Shown here piece after piece: positions 1-9,715 of a stretch of DNA of 64,000 bases. Within the stretch, counting starts at the first letter, position 1, and each line of letters starts with the position of its first letter. The notes under the pieces are model-generated. The model had not been told where the DNA came from. It was given only the letters and a program-made list of their open reading frames with translations, and ran no database searches. The translations under genes were made by a program, and so were the position numbers. Where the stretch lies: NCBI GenBank assembly GCA_026626905.1, contig JAPNUX010000001.1:1-64000 (forward strand), written 5' to 3'. This stretch comes from Desulfurococcus sp. (GTDB lineage Archaea > Thermoproteota > Thermoprotei_A > Sulfolobales > Desulfurococcaceae).

Positions 1-2025
1 ATAGCGAGGATAGGATGGCTCCCCGACTCCTTCGGGTTCTCAGCCCAACTACCCCAGCTATTAAGAAAAGCTGGTTTAGAAGTATTCGTAACCCATAAGC
101 TTATGTGGAATGATACCAATAAGTTTCCACACACCCTCTTCCAATGGGAGGGTTTAGACGGTACGAGAATCCCAGTCCACATAATATCTGTAACTTACAA
201 CGGTGAAGCTACAGTTGAAGAAATACTTAGGGTTTGGGAGAACCACATCGAGAAGAATTATGGGGCAGCCATTCATACTGTAGGATATGGAAATGGAGGT
301 GGAGGACCTAACGTCTTTATAGCTGAAAGACTATTATGGATTAATAAACTACCTTCAACACCTAGAGTAAAGTACAATTTAGCAGACGAAGACTACGTGA
401 AGTACGTGAAAGAATTATCTCAGAAGCTCCCGGTGTGGAAGGGTGAAATGTACGTTGAAACACACAGGGGAACTTACACAACTAACCATAAGATTAAGGA
501 GTTAGTATCAAGGCTTGAAAGATGTCTTAGAACCACAGAGATCTGGGCCACTATCTCCTGGATTGAAAACCATGCACGTTACCCTAGGGAATCTCTTAGT
601 GAAATCTGGGAGAAGCTCTTGAGGAGCCAGTTCCATGATGTTCTACCAGGTTCAGCAAACTTTGAAGCATACCAGGAGGCTTATAAAGACCTCGAGGAAG
701 CTCTGCAGAAATGCGAGGAGACACTAAGAAGAACGCTCTACACGTTTAGCGGGCCGGAGGATCCTAGTGGAAAGTACATATATGTATTCAACTCTCTACC
801 ATGGACTAGACGAGAAGTAATCACACTACCTAGAGGTACATATGTGTCGAAAAACCTGAAGGTCGCAGGCGCACAGAGCATTGGGGAAAACACTGTAATT
901 GAAATAGAGGTACCAGGTATAGGTTACGGTGTCCTCGAGAAAACATCTAGTGAGCCTGCAGTCCAAGAGGGACCTGTAAAAGTTCAAAGAGAACCCGGTA
1001 GAATAATATTAAGTAACGAGTTCATTGATGTCTTCGTGTATAGTGATGGAAGTATCTCTCTAGTAAGCAGGGAGTTGAAATGGGAAGCTATAGGGAGAGG
1101 AAGCCTGCAGCTTAAAGCACACCAGGATAAGCCAGGTCTATTCGATGCATGGGATATTGAAAAGAGTTCTCTCGAAGACCCTGGTGTACCGTTAAGACCT
1201 CTCGGCGAGCCGAGAGTAGTACTAGAAGGCCCATTAATAGCCTGTGTTGAAATCCCACTAGGATTCAAAAACTCTAAGGTAAACATGAACGTGTGCCTAA
1301 AAGGCTCATCTAAACTACTAGAAGTTAAGATGAATGTAAATTGGAATACAAGAGGATATCTCCTCAAGTTATGGATGAAACCATCAATAAACTCCGATAA
1401 AATACAATGCGAAATACCATTCGGTGTTCTAGAACGGGCTTTAAAACCACAGAGCAAGTGGGATGAAGCGAAATATGAATTCCCAGTCCTCAGATGGATC
1501 GATATATCAGATGGTTCTAAAGGACTTGCAGTAATCTCCACCATTAAACACGGGTATTCCCCCAGAGAAGACTGGATCGGGCTTACAATAGCTAAATCAC
1601 CGTTATTCCCAGACCCCTACTCCAACCTCGAACCATTCAATGTTGAAGTATACCTCTACGCTCATGAAGGAGACTACAGGAAGGGTGAAGTATATAGAAG
1701 AGCATACGAGGTATGGGATAAACTCGAGGTTAAAGCATCTCATAAACCACCCTCAGAGTACGTGAAAACCTATGTTTCCGTGGAAAGTGGTAGCGCCTTG
1801 ATAGAAGCCCTGAAAAAAGCTGAGAGTGGAGAAAGCCTTATAATGAGAATATATGATGCTACTGGAACTGCAAATGAAACTGAAATAAAGCTATGGAAAG
1901 CTTTCAGCATTAGTGAAGCGGATCTCCTCGAAGAACCCTTAAGCTCTCAGGAATACAGCGGAGGAAAATTGCGATTACATCTAAAGGGATTCGAAGTAAA
2001 AACTCTTAGATTAACCCCTTCATAA
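1..2025 (+). CDS. Alpha-mannosidase, glycoside hydrolase family 38 (5' end outside window)
   Basis: The reading frame is open from base 1, so the gene starts upstream of the window; the first ATG inside it (103) is internal. The first visible codons give IGWLPDSFGFS, the GH38 signature containing the catalytic nucleophile Asp (codon 25-27), followed by the metal-site and middle-domain region (SQFHDVLPGS, about 175 residues later) and the long C-terminal beta-rich domain of GH38 enzymes. The family cleaves terminal alpha-mannosides and needs a divalent metal. The gene ends about 130 bases before an ABC importer of the Opp/Dpp type on the same strand, which suggests that mannosides or manno-oligosaccharides are taken up and cut inside the cell. 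No signal peptide can be judged because the N-terminus is missing. Family assignment is firm; the substrate is inferred. Confidence 0.9.
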   Translation: MARIGWLPDSFGFSAQLPQLLRKAGLEVFVTHKLMWNDTNKFPHTLFQWEGLDGTRIPVHIISVTYNGEATVEEILRVWENHIEKNYGAAIHTVGYGNGGGGPNVFIAERLLWINKLPSTPRVKYNLADEDYVKYVKELSQKLPVWKGEMYVETHRGTYTTNHKIKELVSRLERCLRTTEIWATISWIENHARYPRESLSEIWEKLLRSQFHDVLPGSANFEAYQEAYKDLEEALQKCEETLRRTLYTFSGPEDPSGKYIYVFNSLPWTRREVITLPRGTYVSKNLKVAGAQSIGENTVIEIEVPGIGYGVLEKTSSEPAVQEGPVKVQREPGRIILSNEFIDVFVYSDGSISLVSRELKWEAIGRGSLQLKAHQDKPGLFDAWDIEKSSLEDPGVPLRPLGEPRVVLEGPLIACVEIPLGFKNSKVNMNVCLKGSSKLLEVKMNVNWNTRGYLLKLWMKPSINSDKIQCEIPFGVLERALKPQSKWDEAKYEFPVLRWIDISDGSKGLAVISTIKHGYSPREDWIGLTIAKSPLFPDPYSNLEPFNVEVYLYAHEGDYRKGEVYRRAYEVWDKLEVKASHKPPSEYVKTYVSVESGSALIEALKKAESGESLIMRIYDATGTANETEIKLWKAFSISEADLLEEPLSSQEYSGGKLRLHLKGFEVKTLRLTPS

Positions 2026-2120
2026 TTTTTGAAAACCATAATTCTTGTATAACGTAAATGTATGGAATTATAGATCAAAATAGATTATATGAGTATATAT
2101 GGTACGGAATTCTACATAGA

Positions 2121-2133
2121 AAAATTTAAATAC
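2121..2133 (+). promoter_or_regulatory. Likely archaeal TATA box for the ABC importer operon
   Basis: The A/T-only stretch aaaatttaaatac lies 25-45 bases upstream of the two candidate start codons of the substrate-binding protein (2157 and 2169), the usual distance for an archaeal promoter giving a very short leader. A purine-rich BRE-like segment precedes it. Prediction by eye. Confidence 0.5.
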
Positions 2134-2168
2134 TGCTGAACCATACTTTATATTGAATGGGTGAAGTA

Positions 2169-4259
2169 ATGACTACACATAGAATTACAAAAGCTATAAT
2201 TCCTCTGATACTATTAGTATCAACACTACTAACACCCATGATATCACTAATAGCAGTTGGACAGGAAATACCAATACCACTACCACCCGGCGTCACAGCT
2301 AAGAGAGGAGACATCCTCATTGTGGAAAACCATTATGGAACATTCACAGACCCCGATAACTTCAATTACTTAATTCCTGGAAGACCGGGTTTCGGAGCTT
2401 CCGGCTTCTCCCAGGTGTGTGCAGGGTTCCTTTGGTACATTAATACAACTAACAGCGAGCTGATCAACTGGCTGGCAGCCAGTCCACCCGAGTACTCCTC
2501 AGACTATAAGACCATGACAATCTATCTGAGAAAAGGATTATACTGGAATGATGGCCACCCATTCACAGCTGATGACGTAGTATTCACCATTAATCTCTAC
2601 AAGAATACTCCAGGTCTAGTTCCCAATCCAGCTTATAAGGAATGGATTGATAGGGTAGAAAAAGTAGATGACTATACCGTGAAGATATACCTCAGTAAAC
2701 CTAGTCCTAAACTACACATAATACTCTTCACAGTAACAATATATGGCGGCCCCTCAAACGTTATTCTCCCCAAGCACGTATGGGAGGGGCAAGACCCACT
2801 TAAATTCAAATTCTATCCACCGGTGTGCATAGGGCCATATAATCTAAAAGCCATAGATCCCGGTGGAAACTGGTTCCTCTGGGAGAGATATGAGGACTGG
2901 TGGGGCACTAAACTCTATGGAATGAAACCCGGTCCCAAGTACGTCTTATTCCTGCATCCCGGGCCTGAAGAGAAGAAGGCCCTAGCAATGGTTAACCATC
3001 AATTAGACTGCATAAGAACATTCCTTCCAGAAAACTTCGATATAGTATGGAAGAATAATCCATATCTAGGTGGATACTATGGAATGAAAGCACCATATGC
3101 CTTCCCATACGATGCCTGTGTTAAAGGTATAGCGTTCAATGTCCTGAAATATCCATTCAATATAACTGAGGTTAGAAGAGCTTTAACTTTCGCTATAAAC
3201 TTCGAAAATATCTATGAGGCATTCAAAGGACCCGATGGCTCTCTACCAGTTCCCGCAGCACTGCCAGTTGTACCCACTCCATTAGCAGTGGAATTATATT
3301 ATAAGCCTTTAGAAGGAGAATTAGTGAAACTAGGCTATGATCCTGAAACCAAATGGTGGAAGTATGATCCCCAATTAGCTGAGCAGTTATTAACAAGTGT
3401 GGGATTCCGGAGAGGCCCTGACGGCAAGTGGCTCTTACCCAATGGTGAGAAATGGAAGATCACGATAACAGCTCCCTCAGGCTTCGAAATGGAGAGCCAG
3501 AGAATAGCCTTCCTAGTAGCTGACCAATGGAGAGCATTCGGTATAGATGTAGATGTTGCACCTGTAGAGAGTGGCCCATTCTCGACAGCGTGGAGTAGGG
3601 GTGAATTTGAAGTTGGAGCATTCTGGCCTGGATGCTCGCTACTATCGGATCTAACCCTACATATAAATGGGTGGGCTCGCAAGTACTTTGACCCGGGTGC
3701 ACCTAGCGTTGGATGGTCAGACTATAACTTCTCGAAGAAAGCCGAACTAGATAAAATAATAGATGAGATGGAGATGCTACCATCCACGGATCCCAAGGTC
3801 ATAGAGCTCGGGAGACAAGCTCTACTCATCTGGGCTGAGCAATTGCCATGGGTAGGATTCTTCCCAACACCATTCTACACTGTTAACGATAACTACGTGT
3901 GGACTAACTGGCCGTATTATCCAGACAACTACTACATGGATCCAGTATACTGGTGGGCTCAGATGCTCTTCATTATTCTAAGGCTTCAGCCAACAGGTAG
4001 GGTAGACCACTTATATCCCAATGAACCAGGGACTCCTCCAACCTCTAGCTGGCCTCCCATTAAAGCACCAACCACCACGACACCAGGCACTCCGGCAGGA
4101 ACGGTGACTGTCACTCGAACCATAATTACCACGACTACAACTGCTGTGACTACCCCTGTAACTGTTCCTACACTAGATACTACTACTGTGACTGTTGTAG
4201 CCATAATAGCATTAATAATAGGTTTAGCTGTAGGCTGGGTTATTGCAAGAAGACGGTGA
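2169..4259 (+). CDS. ABC transporter substrate-binding protein, family 5 (Opp/Dpp type)
   Basis: This is a solute-binding lipoprotein-like receptor of the SBP_bac_5 family. An N-terminal hydrophobic signal segment (about residues 8-30) is followed by the typical domain start with YxLRKGLYWNDGHPFTADDVVFT, then a second lobe, and at the C-terminus a Thr/Pro-rich linker (about residues 615-670) and one transmembrane helix ending in ARRR, the usual anchor of archaeal binding proteins. An in-frame ATG exists at 2157, but ATG 2169 has GGTGA (2159-2163) at good spacing, so I prefer it. It heads an operon of two permeases and two ATPases and follows an alpha-mannosidase. In hyperthermophiles this receptor family often binds oligosaccharides rather than peptides, so a mannoside substrate is a reasonable inference, not shown by the sequence. 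Confidence 0.9.
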   Translation: MTTHRITKAIIPLILLVSTLLTPMISLIAVGQEIPIPLPPGVTAKRGDILIVENHYGTFTDPDNFNYLIPGRPGFGASGFSQVCAGFLWYINTTNSELINWLAASPPEYSSDYKTMTIYLRKGLYWNDGHPFTADDVVFTINLYKNTPGLVPNPAYKEWIDRVEKVDDYTVKIYLSKPSPKLHIILFTVTIYGGPSNVILPKHVWEGQDPLKFKFYPPVCIGPYNLKAIDPGGNWFLWERYEDWWGTKLYGMKPGPKYVLFLHPGPEEKKALAMVNHQLDCIRTFLPENFDIVWKNNPYLGGYYGMKAPYAFPYDACVKGIAFNVLKYPFNITEVRRALTFAINFENIYEAFKGPDGSLPVPAALPVVPTPLAVELYYKPLEGELVKLGYDPETKWWKYDPQLAEQLLTSVGFRRGPDGKWLLPNGEKWKITITAPSGFEMESQRIAFLVADQWRAFGIDVDVAPVESGPFSTAWSRGEFEVGAFWPGCSLLSDLTLHINGWARKYFDPGAPSVGWSDYNFSKKAELDKIIDEMEMLPSTDPKVIELGRQALLIWAEQLPWVGFFPTPFYTVNDNYVWTNWPYYPDNYYMDPVYWWAQMLFIILRLQPTGRVDHLYPNEPGTPPTSSWPPIKAPTTTTPGTPAGTVTVTRTIITTTTTAVTTPVTVPTLDTTTVTVVAIIALIIGLAVGWVIARRR

Positions 4260-4271
4260 AGGTGATTCTAA

Positions 4272-5264
4272 ATGAATGCTTTTTTAAAATACATATTCAT
4301 GAGGTTTATTTACTTCCTTATAACCATTATATCAGCCTTTAGTATTACATTTATTCTCCTTAGATTTATGCCTGTTGATGCAGTCGAAAATATAGTTGCC
4401 ATGATGACAGCTCAAGGACAGGTAGTGGACCCCGAAGCTTTAAAGATCCTTAGGAGGCAACTCTACGAGCTATTTGGTCTTACAGGTACTATTTGGGATC
4501 AATACTTGAAGTTTCTAAGAAGCGCCTTTACATTTGACTTCGGGCCGTCAATTATGAGTTTTCCTACCCCTGTAGTCGAATTAATAGAAGAACGTCTCCC
4601 ATATACTCTCTGGCTTCTCGGTACATCAATTATAATTTCATGGGTCCTCGGGAATATCATAGGCATGATAGCCTCTCTAAAAGAGGACTCAATAGCTTCA
4701 AAAATCCTGCAGAGTATAGCTGTAACACTCTACCCTATACCATACTACATTCTAGCATTACTCCTCGTATTTCTCTTCATATTCAAGATACCACTATTCC
4801 CTCTTGTAAGCTCGTTCGCAATAAGTCTCAACACTATCCCTGAGATGCTAAGGGCTACGACGCTTCCAGCTCTCTCAATAATATTGATAAGTGCATTGGG
4901 ATGGTGGTTCCTTAGCTCTAGAGCTTTAACACTAAGGGTTTTATCCGAGGATTATGTTAGGTATGCCGTTATAAGAGCCCTCCCTGAAAAGAGAATTATT
5001 GGAAGATACGTATTTAGAAACATACTTACACCACAGGTGACTGCTCTAGGGCTTTCACTTGGACAGATATTTAGTGGTGCACTTCTCACAGAAGTTGTAT
5101 TCGCTTATCCAGGGATTGGCCAGCTACTCTACAGGTCTGTTATGACAGGCGATATCCCAACAGCAATAGGTATTGTCACGCTCTCAATCTATGCTACAGC
5201 CCTGGCTACTTTCATACTCGATGTGATCTACGTTTTCATAGATCCTAGAGTACGGTTGAGGTGA
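4272..5264 (+). CDS. ABC transporter permease, DppB/OppB type
   Basis: A 330-residue polytopic membrane protein of the binding-protein-dependent permease family (BPD_transp_1). It has an N-terminal helix, a periplasmic-side loop (about residues 30-110), then five further helices. The EAA cytoplasmic loop is seen near SEDYVRYAVIRALPEKRIIGRYVFRN, which contacts the ATPase subunits. It begins 12 bases after the binding-protein gene and its stop overlaps the next permease gene by four bases, so the two permeases are translationally coupled. With the following gene it forms the transmembrane channel of the importer. The substrate is not readable from the permease. Confidence 0.92.
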   Translation: MNAFLKYIFMRFIYFLITIISAFSITFILLRFMPVDAVENIVAMMTAQGQVVDPEALKILRRQLYELFGLTGTIWDQYLKFLRSAFTFDFGPSIMSFPTPVVELIEERLPYTLWLLGTSIIISWVLGNIIGMIASLKEDSIASKILQSIAVTLYPIPYYILALLLVFLFIFKIPLFPLVSSFAISLNTIPEMLRATTLPALSIILISALGWWFLSSRALTLRVLSEDYVRYAVIRALPEKRIIGRYVFRNILTPQVTALGLSLGQIFSGALLTEVVFAYPGIGQLLYRSVMTGDIPTAIGIVTLSIYATALATFILDVIYVFIDPRVRLR

Positions 5265-6163
5265 AGATGTTGACTTTAAAACTTTATCTTGTAAATCTAA
5301 TGAGAACTTCCGCTAGTATATATAGGTCAAGCTTGAAATTCAGAGCGGGACTTATATTGTTTTTAATTTTAATACTATTCGCCTTAATCTCTCTATTCGC
5401 TCCTCCCGGATTTGAAAGATGGTTCAAGTACCCGAAGGATGCTCCTCCATCATTTTCAAGCTTAGATCTTCTCTTAGGGACTACTACAACAGGCAGGAGT
5501 GTTTTCTGGTCGGCTACGAGTGCTGTGGCAAACTCGCTGCTGATAGGCTTTACAACAGCTCTCATAGCAGCACATATAGGGCTTTTAACTGGTATCGTGG
5601 CCGGCTATAAAGGAGGGTTAATTGAGAAGCTTTTAATGACTCTAACAGATATATTTATAGTTACACCCCCGCTACCATTACAGGTAGTACTCGTCATGCT
5701 TCTTAAAAACTACATCAACATGTTTCTTATAGCACTAATTCTCTCGATATCCTCATGGCCATGGCCGGCTAGACAGGTTAGAGGGATAATGCTGAGTTTA
5801 AGAGAAAGAGAATTTATAATTACAGCTAGTTTCTCAGGACTAACTGAGTGGGAAATAGTTTTCAGGGAGATACTGCCACATGTGCTTGGATGGCACCTAG
5901 TCAACTTCACCAATACCGTGCTCTATGCTATAGGTAGTGAAGCTGGTCTTGCAATACTAGGGTTATCTATACTCCACAAGGATACCTTGGGTACAATGAT
6001 ATACTGGTCTGTTATAGGCTACCCCTCTCTATTCAGAGGTATTTGGTGGTGGTTTCTGACTCCAGTAATACTCATAATACTGATAATGATAAGCTTGTAC
6101 TTAATTTCCATTGGTATCGCCGAATACATCGAACCTAGAAAGAAGACTAAGGGGGTAGCTTGA
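5261..6163 (+). CDS. ABC transporter permease, DppC/OppC type
   Basis: The second permease of the importer, about 300 residues, with an N-terminal OppC-type region followed by the BPD_transp_1 domain. The coupling loop reads LREREFIITASFSGLTEWEIVFREILPH, a clear EAA motif. GTG at 5261 overlaps the dppB-like stop (GTGA); an ATG two codons later (5267) is an equally possible start. The stop is immediately followed by the ATG of the first ATPase gene at 6164, consistent with one tightly packed transcript. It acts in the cytoplasmic membrane as a heterodimer with the preceding permease. Confidence 0.92.
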   Translation: MKMLTLKLYLVNLMRTSASIYRSSLKFRAGLILFLILILFALISLFAPPGFERWFKYPKDAPPSFSSLDLLLGTTTTGRSVFWSATSAVANSLLIGFTTALIAAHIGLLTGIVAGYKGGLIEKLLMTLTDIFIVTPPLPLQVVLVMLLKNYINMFLIALILSISSWPWPARQVRGIMLSLREREFIITASFSGLTEWEIVFREILPHVLGWHLVNFTNTVLYAIGSEAGLAILGLSILHKDTLGTMIYWSVIGYPSLFRGIWWWFLTPVILIILIMISLYLISIGIAEYIEPRKKTKGVA

Positions 6164-7156
6164 ATGAGAGGAAACTGGATTTTAAAGCTTGAAAGCGTGA
6201 GAGGAGGGTATCAGGTAGGCTCATCCGAAAAAGACTACATAGATGCTGTAAGCAATGTAAGCCTCGAGGTTTACAATGAGGAAGTCCTCGGAATAGTTGG
6301 AGAGTCTGGTAGCGGGAAATCCACACTGGTGAAAATTATATACGGGGATTTAACCCCACCTTTAGTCGTGAAGAGTGGAAAAGTAGTATTAGATGCTAGT
6401 GAGAACCCGGTAGACATGATATCCTTAAAACCTGCAGAGAGAAGAAAACTTTGGTGGAAAACCATTAGCTACATCCCTCAGCAGTCGATGAGTGTTTTAA
6501 ACCCCACGATGAGGATTAGAGATCACTTCATTGAAACACTAAAATATCATGCAGGCATGGAGAAGAATGAGGCAGTAAAGCTTATTTCAAAGCATGTTGA
6601 GGAGGTAGGGTTAACAAGAGATGTTCTCAACGCGTACCCTCATCAGTTAAGCGGTGGTATGAGGCAAAGGATAATAATAGCTCTAGCTCTCATGCTTAAG
6701 CCTAAAGTAATCATAGCGGATGAACCCACCACAGGGCTCGATGTAATCGTTCAGAGGGGAGTGCTTCAAAGCCTGCTTGAAAACGTGAGAAAGTATAAGA
6801 GCACGCTCATCATTGTCAGCCACGATATAGGCGTAATATCGATGATCACGGATAGAATCGCCGTCATGTACGCGGGGAAAATAGTCGAGGTAGGTAAAAC
6901 CGAGAGGATACTGCAGAAACCGCTCCACCCCTATACTAAGGCCCTCATAGAGTCAATTCCATTAATAGGTGATAGAACTCCTAGGAAGGGATTACCGGGA
7001 CTACCGCCGAATCTTAAGTCTCCTCCACCGGGATGCCGCTTCCACCCGCGGTGCCCTCTAGCTAGGGATATCTGCAGGAGGGAGGAGCCACCACTAGTAG
7101 AAGTAGAGCCAGGCCACTACGTTAAATGCTGGCTGTATTCGGAGGGTAGGAAATGA
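6164..7156 (+). CDS. ABC transporter ATP-binding protein, DppD/OppD type
   Basis: A 330-residue ATPase of the oligopeptide/nickel importer class. Walker A is GESGSGKST at residues 46-54, the signature is LSGGMRQR, and Walker B is VIIADEPTTGLD. The C-terminal oligopeptide-transporter tail carries the Cys-containing GCRFHPRCPLARDIC segment that is typical of this class and often coordinates an iron-sulfur cluster. The start ATG directly abuts the permease stop, and the stop overlaps the next ATPase gene (ATGA at 7153). The two ATPases probably act as a heterodimer. Confidence 0.93.
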   Translation: MRGNWILKLESVRGGYQVGSSEKDYIDAVSNVSLEVYNEEVLGIVGESGSGKSTLVKIIYGDLTPPLVVKSGKVVLDASENPVDMISLKPAERRKLWWKTISYIPQQSMSVLNPTMRIRDHFIETLKYHAGMEKNEAVKLISKHVEEVGLTRDVLNAYPHQLSGGMRQRIIIALALMLKPKVIIADEPTTGLDVIVQRGVLQSLLENVRKYKSTLIIVSHDIGVISMITDRIAVMYAGKIVEVGKTERILQKPLHPYTKALIESIPLIGDRTPRKGLPGLPPNLKSPPPGCRFHPRCPLARDICRREEPPLVEVEPGHYVKCWLYSEGRK

Positions 7157-8151
7157 CAGAGGAATCACTCCTCAAAGTAGTAAACGTGACGAAAACCTTT
7201 AGATACGGCGTAGTATTTGGATTTCAATTCAACGCGCTTGAGAACATATATCTAGAGTTAGGCAGTAATCCATCTATCTACACGATAGCAGGGGAAAGCG
7301 GCTCCGGTAAGTCAACGCTAGCAAAGATAATTCTAGGCGTGCTCGAACCCGACTCAGGTGAAGTACTCTACAAGGGTAGGAACGTGCACAAGTTGAGTAA
7401 GGATGAGAAAAAATGGTTTAGAAGAGAAGTTCAACCTATATTCCAAGACCCCTACTCGACATTCAATCCTCTCAGAGACGTCTATTCCTACCTAGTAGAT
7501 ACAGCGTTAAATTTAAAGATAGCCGGCGATAGAAAAGAGGCTGAGGATATAGTAGCAAAGAGCCTTGAATCCGTGGGGCTTCACCCGGAGGAAGTTAAGG
7601 GTAAGAGGCCCTCAGAGTTCTCAGGAGGACAGCTTCAGAGAGTATCAATAGCTAGAGCAATAATACCCAGGCCTAGACTTATAATTGCTGATGAGCCAGT
7701 CTCAATGCTGGATGCTTCACTTAGAACAAACATCCTCGAGATATTCAAGAAGCTTAAAGAAGAAGAGGGTATTTCCTTCATCTACATAACACACGACCTC
7801 TCAACCGCGTACTACGTGAGCAATGAGATAATGATACTACTAAGAGGGCAAACCATGGAGAGAGGCCCTGCAGAGAAAGTTTTAATCGACCCCCTCCACC
7901 CTTATGTTAAAACACTTGTAGAATCCATTCCGGAACCAAACCTCGAGAAGAAGCCATCATGGCTCTCAAAGATAAAGCTGGGAGGTATAGAGGAGAAGGA
8001 GTTCATAGTGAAAGGATGTAGATTTAGAAACAGGTGCCCACATGCATCTGAGAAATGCGAGAGAACACCACCAGAATTCTACATTAAGGATAAGGGAGTC
8101 TGGGTTCGATGCTGGCTCTACGAGAAAGAAGCCTCTCAAGTAAGACAGTAA
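7153..8151 (+). CDS. ABC transporter ATP-binding protein, DppF/OppF type
   Basis: A 332-residue partner ATPase. Walker A is GESGSGKST at residues 47-55, the signature is FSGGQLQR, and Walker B is LIIADEPVSMLD. A C-terminal Cys motif (GCRFRNRCPHASEKC) matches that of the preceding subunit. It overlaps the upstream ATPase by four bases and is the last gene of the operon; about 390 bases of non-coding, decayed sequence follow before an oppositely oriented cluster. Family and operon membership are certain; the transported substrate is inferred from the neighbouring alpha-mannosidase. Confidence 0.93.
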   Translation: MTEESLLKVVNVTKTFRYGVVFGFQFNALENIYLELGSNPSIYTIAGESGSGKSTLAKIILGVLEPDSGEVLYKGRNVHKLSKDEKKWFRREVQPIFQDPYSTFNPLRDVYSYLVDTALNLKIAGDRKEAEDIVAKSLESVGLHPEEVKGKRPSEFSGGQLQRVSIARAIIPRPRLIIADEPVSMLDASLRTNILEIFKKLKEEEGISFIYITHDLSTAYYVSNEIMILLRGQTMERGPAEKVLIDPLHPYVKTLVESIPEPNLEKKPSWLSKIKLGGIEEKEFIVKGCRFRNRCPHASEKCERTPPEFYIKDKGVWVRCWLYEKEASQVRQ

Positions 8152-8341
8152 TTCAAACAGCATTCACCACGATCCAGCAAGCTTCAAGCACAAGGCTTCA
8201 ATCCCCCTTCGGGTTTACCGCTGTTCTACTCTAACTTGTATGGTCACCAGGCTTAAAGATGGAAATATCATCGGGTTTCCATAGCTTCATCATCAAATAT
8301 AGTACTTTCTCTCACATTAATATAAGCCTGAGATTGAAGCC

Positions 8342-8494
8342 TCAGTGAAGTTGGTTTCCACTAGATTCCATGACCGTTGAGTACTCGGAGCCCCGGAGAC
8401 CGCTGTAGCCAACTATATACTCAGCTCTCGTGATGCACTCCAGGAATTTTTCTTCTTCACTAAGGTATGCTATGATAGTGGAATAGGCTTCTCT
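8342..8494 (-). pseudogene. Possible decayed coding fragment in the 8152-8542 gap
   Basis: The gap between the importer operon and the rhamnose cluster has no intact gene. On the minus strand a 50-codon stretch without a start reads like a protein C-terminus (IIAYLSEEEKFLECITRAEYI, then GYSGLRGSEY), in codon usage like real genes here. Further minus-strand fragments lie at lower coordinates, separated by stops. I do not recognise the family. It is best read as an eroded gene, with low certainty. Confidence 0.3.
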
Positions 8495-8542
8495 TCAGGA
8501 GCTGCGACTGCTCTACTGGGAAACCCTGCATAAATTAGTATC

Positions 8543-9679
8543 CTAGGCTACAGCTTCATACTTATACAATTCACGCTCGAACAACATGGATATTTTTACC
8601 GCATAGCTTCGCCTAAGATAATCGATACCTAAACCAGTGAGCAATTTAAATACAGCACTACTCTCGGCCTCTCTTATCAGGGGAGCCCTATACAGGTCTA
8701 TCAGCGTACTTCTTTCTCTAAGTATTTTTCCTCCAAGTTTAATACCGTCCATGTAAGCCTTATGGAGCATCCTGAACACCTCTCTAGCTGAACCTGCTAC
8801 TTTACTCCCTGAAATTATGGAAGCCATAGAGGGGAAAATACCTAGTAGTAGCGTCCTTAACAGTACTCTCCTCCTTAAACCTATACTTCTTATCAGGAGT
8901 TTATACTTGCTATTGCTTACTTCATTTAATACTGTATAATTCCGGGTTGCGAGATAAAGCTGCAAGGGTTTTACCCGCTTAAATGTAGATGATCTACTAT
9001 GAAGGCTAGTAACTATAGGATAAGACACCACTTTGAAGCCGGTGTTCCACAATTCTAATCCTAGTAGGCAGTCATCGTAGTAGGCGAACATTTCATCATA
9101 GAATATTTTATCTTCATAGCCTGTAGCTTTCTTCAAAGCTTCAACATTATATATTGAGTAAGCGCCGTCAGCGTATGTTACATAGAATGCCTTTTTAATA
9201 GTATGCGGGTTTAAACCTTGATATAATTGATGAACCACAAGTAGTTCAGTTAGTATACCGCCTGATGTATCAATCAACCCGGTTTCCAGGTTGATGATTA
9301 CCCCTTGAGCAGCTCCCACATCCCTCATAGACTCCATGTATTCTACGAGTTCTCTTAAGCTACTCTGAAGCGGTATTGCATCATTATTCAATAATACTAC
9401 GTATTTGGAACCTGGATCCCGTGCCTTATAAGCTATATTATTACCTCCTGTGAACCCTAGATTTCTCTCTAATCTAATAACTTTCTTATCCACTGGGAGT
9501 TTTTCAGCGATATTTTTAACTTCCTGATAGCTGCCGTCGGTTGACCCGTTGTCAACTATTATAACCTCGTAGTTAGGGTAGTCGAGTTCTGCTACTGCTT
9601 CCAGGGACTTCTTAACGATATCCAATATCTTCATGCTATTATGGTTTAACCAGAGTATAGAGACACGTGGCCAGGTCAC
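8543..9679 (-). CDS. Glycosyltransferase family 2, rhamnosyltransferase-like
   Basis: A 378-residue GT-A fold enzyme. The N-terminal nucleotide-sugar domain shows the VDNGSTDGS motif, the RNLGFTGGNN segment and the DxD-like LNNDAIP, followed by the acceptor region with YYDDCLLGLELW. The C-terminal third is basic and has an amphipathic, possibly membrane-associated stretch (RRRVLLRTLLLGIFPS). It is the last gene of an apparent operon with rmlC, rmlD, rmlB and rmlA, 36 bases after rmlC, so transfer of rhamnose onto a cell-surface glycan is likely. The exact linkage cannot be deduced. Confidence 0.85.
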   Translation of the reverse strand: MTWPRVSILWLNHNSMKILDIVKKSLEAVAELDYPNYEVIIVDNGSTDGSYQEVKNIAEKLPVDKKVIRLERNLGFTGGNNIAYKARDPGSKYVVLLNNDAIPLQSSLRELVEYMESMRDVGAAQGVIINLETGLIDTSGGILTELLVVHQLYQGLNPHTIKKAFYVTYADGAYSIYNVEALKKATGYEDKIFYDEMFAYYDDCLLGLELWNTGFKVVSYPIVTSLHSRSSTFKRVKPLQLYLATRNYTVLNEVSNSKYKLLIRSIGLRRRVLLRTLLLGIFPSMASIISGSKVAGSAREVFRMLHKAYMDGIKLGGKILRERSTLIDLYRAPLIREAESSAVFKLLTGLGIDYLRRSYAVKISMLFERELYKYEAVA

Positions 9680-9715
9680 GATGCCCGCTCACCTGGACTA
9701 CAAGAGTTTAAGGAT

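Noticed and set aside
984-1544. Minus-strand frame of 186 codons inside the alpha-mannosidase
   Set aside because: It lies wholly within a GH38 gene with conserved motifs and has no family resemblance or start signals.
3986-4204. Minus-strand frame rich in Val opposite the binding-protein linker
   Set aside because: It is the complement of a Thr/Pro-rich linker, and Val runs are an artefact of ACN/ACC codons.
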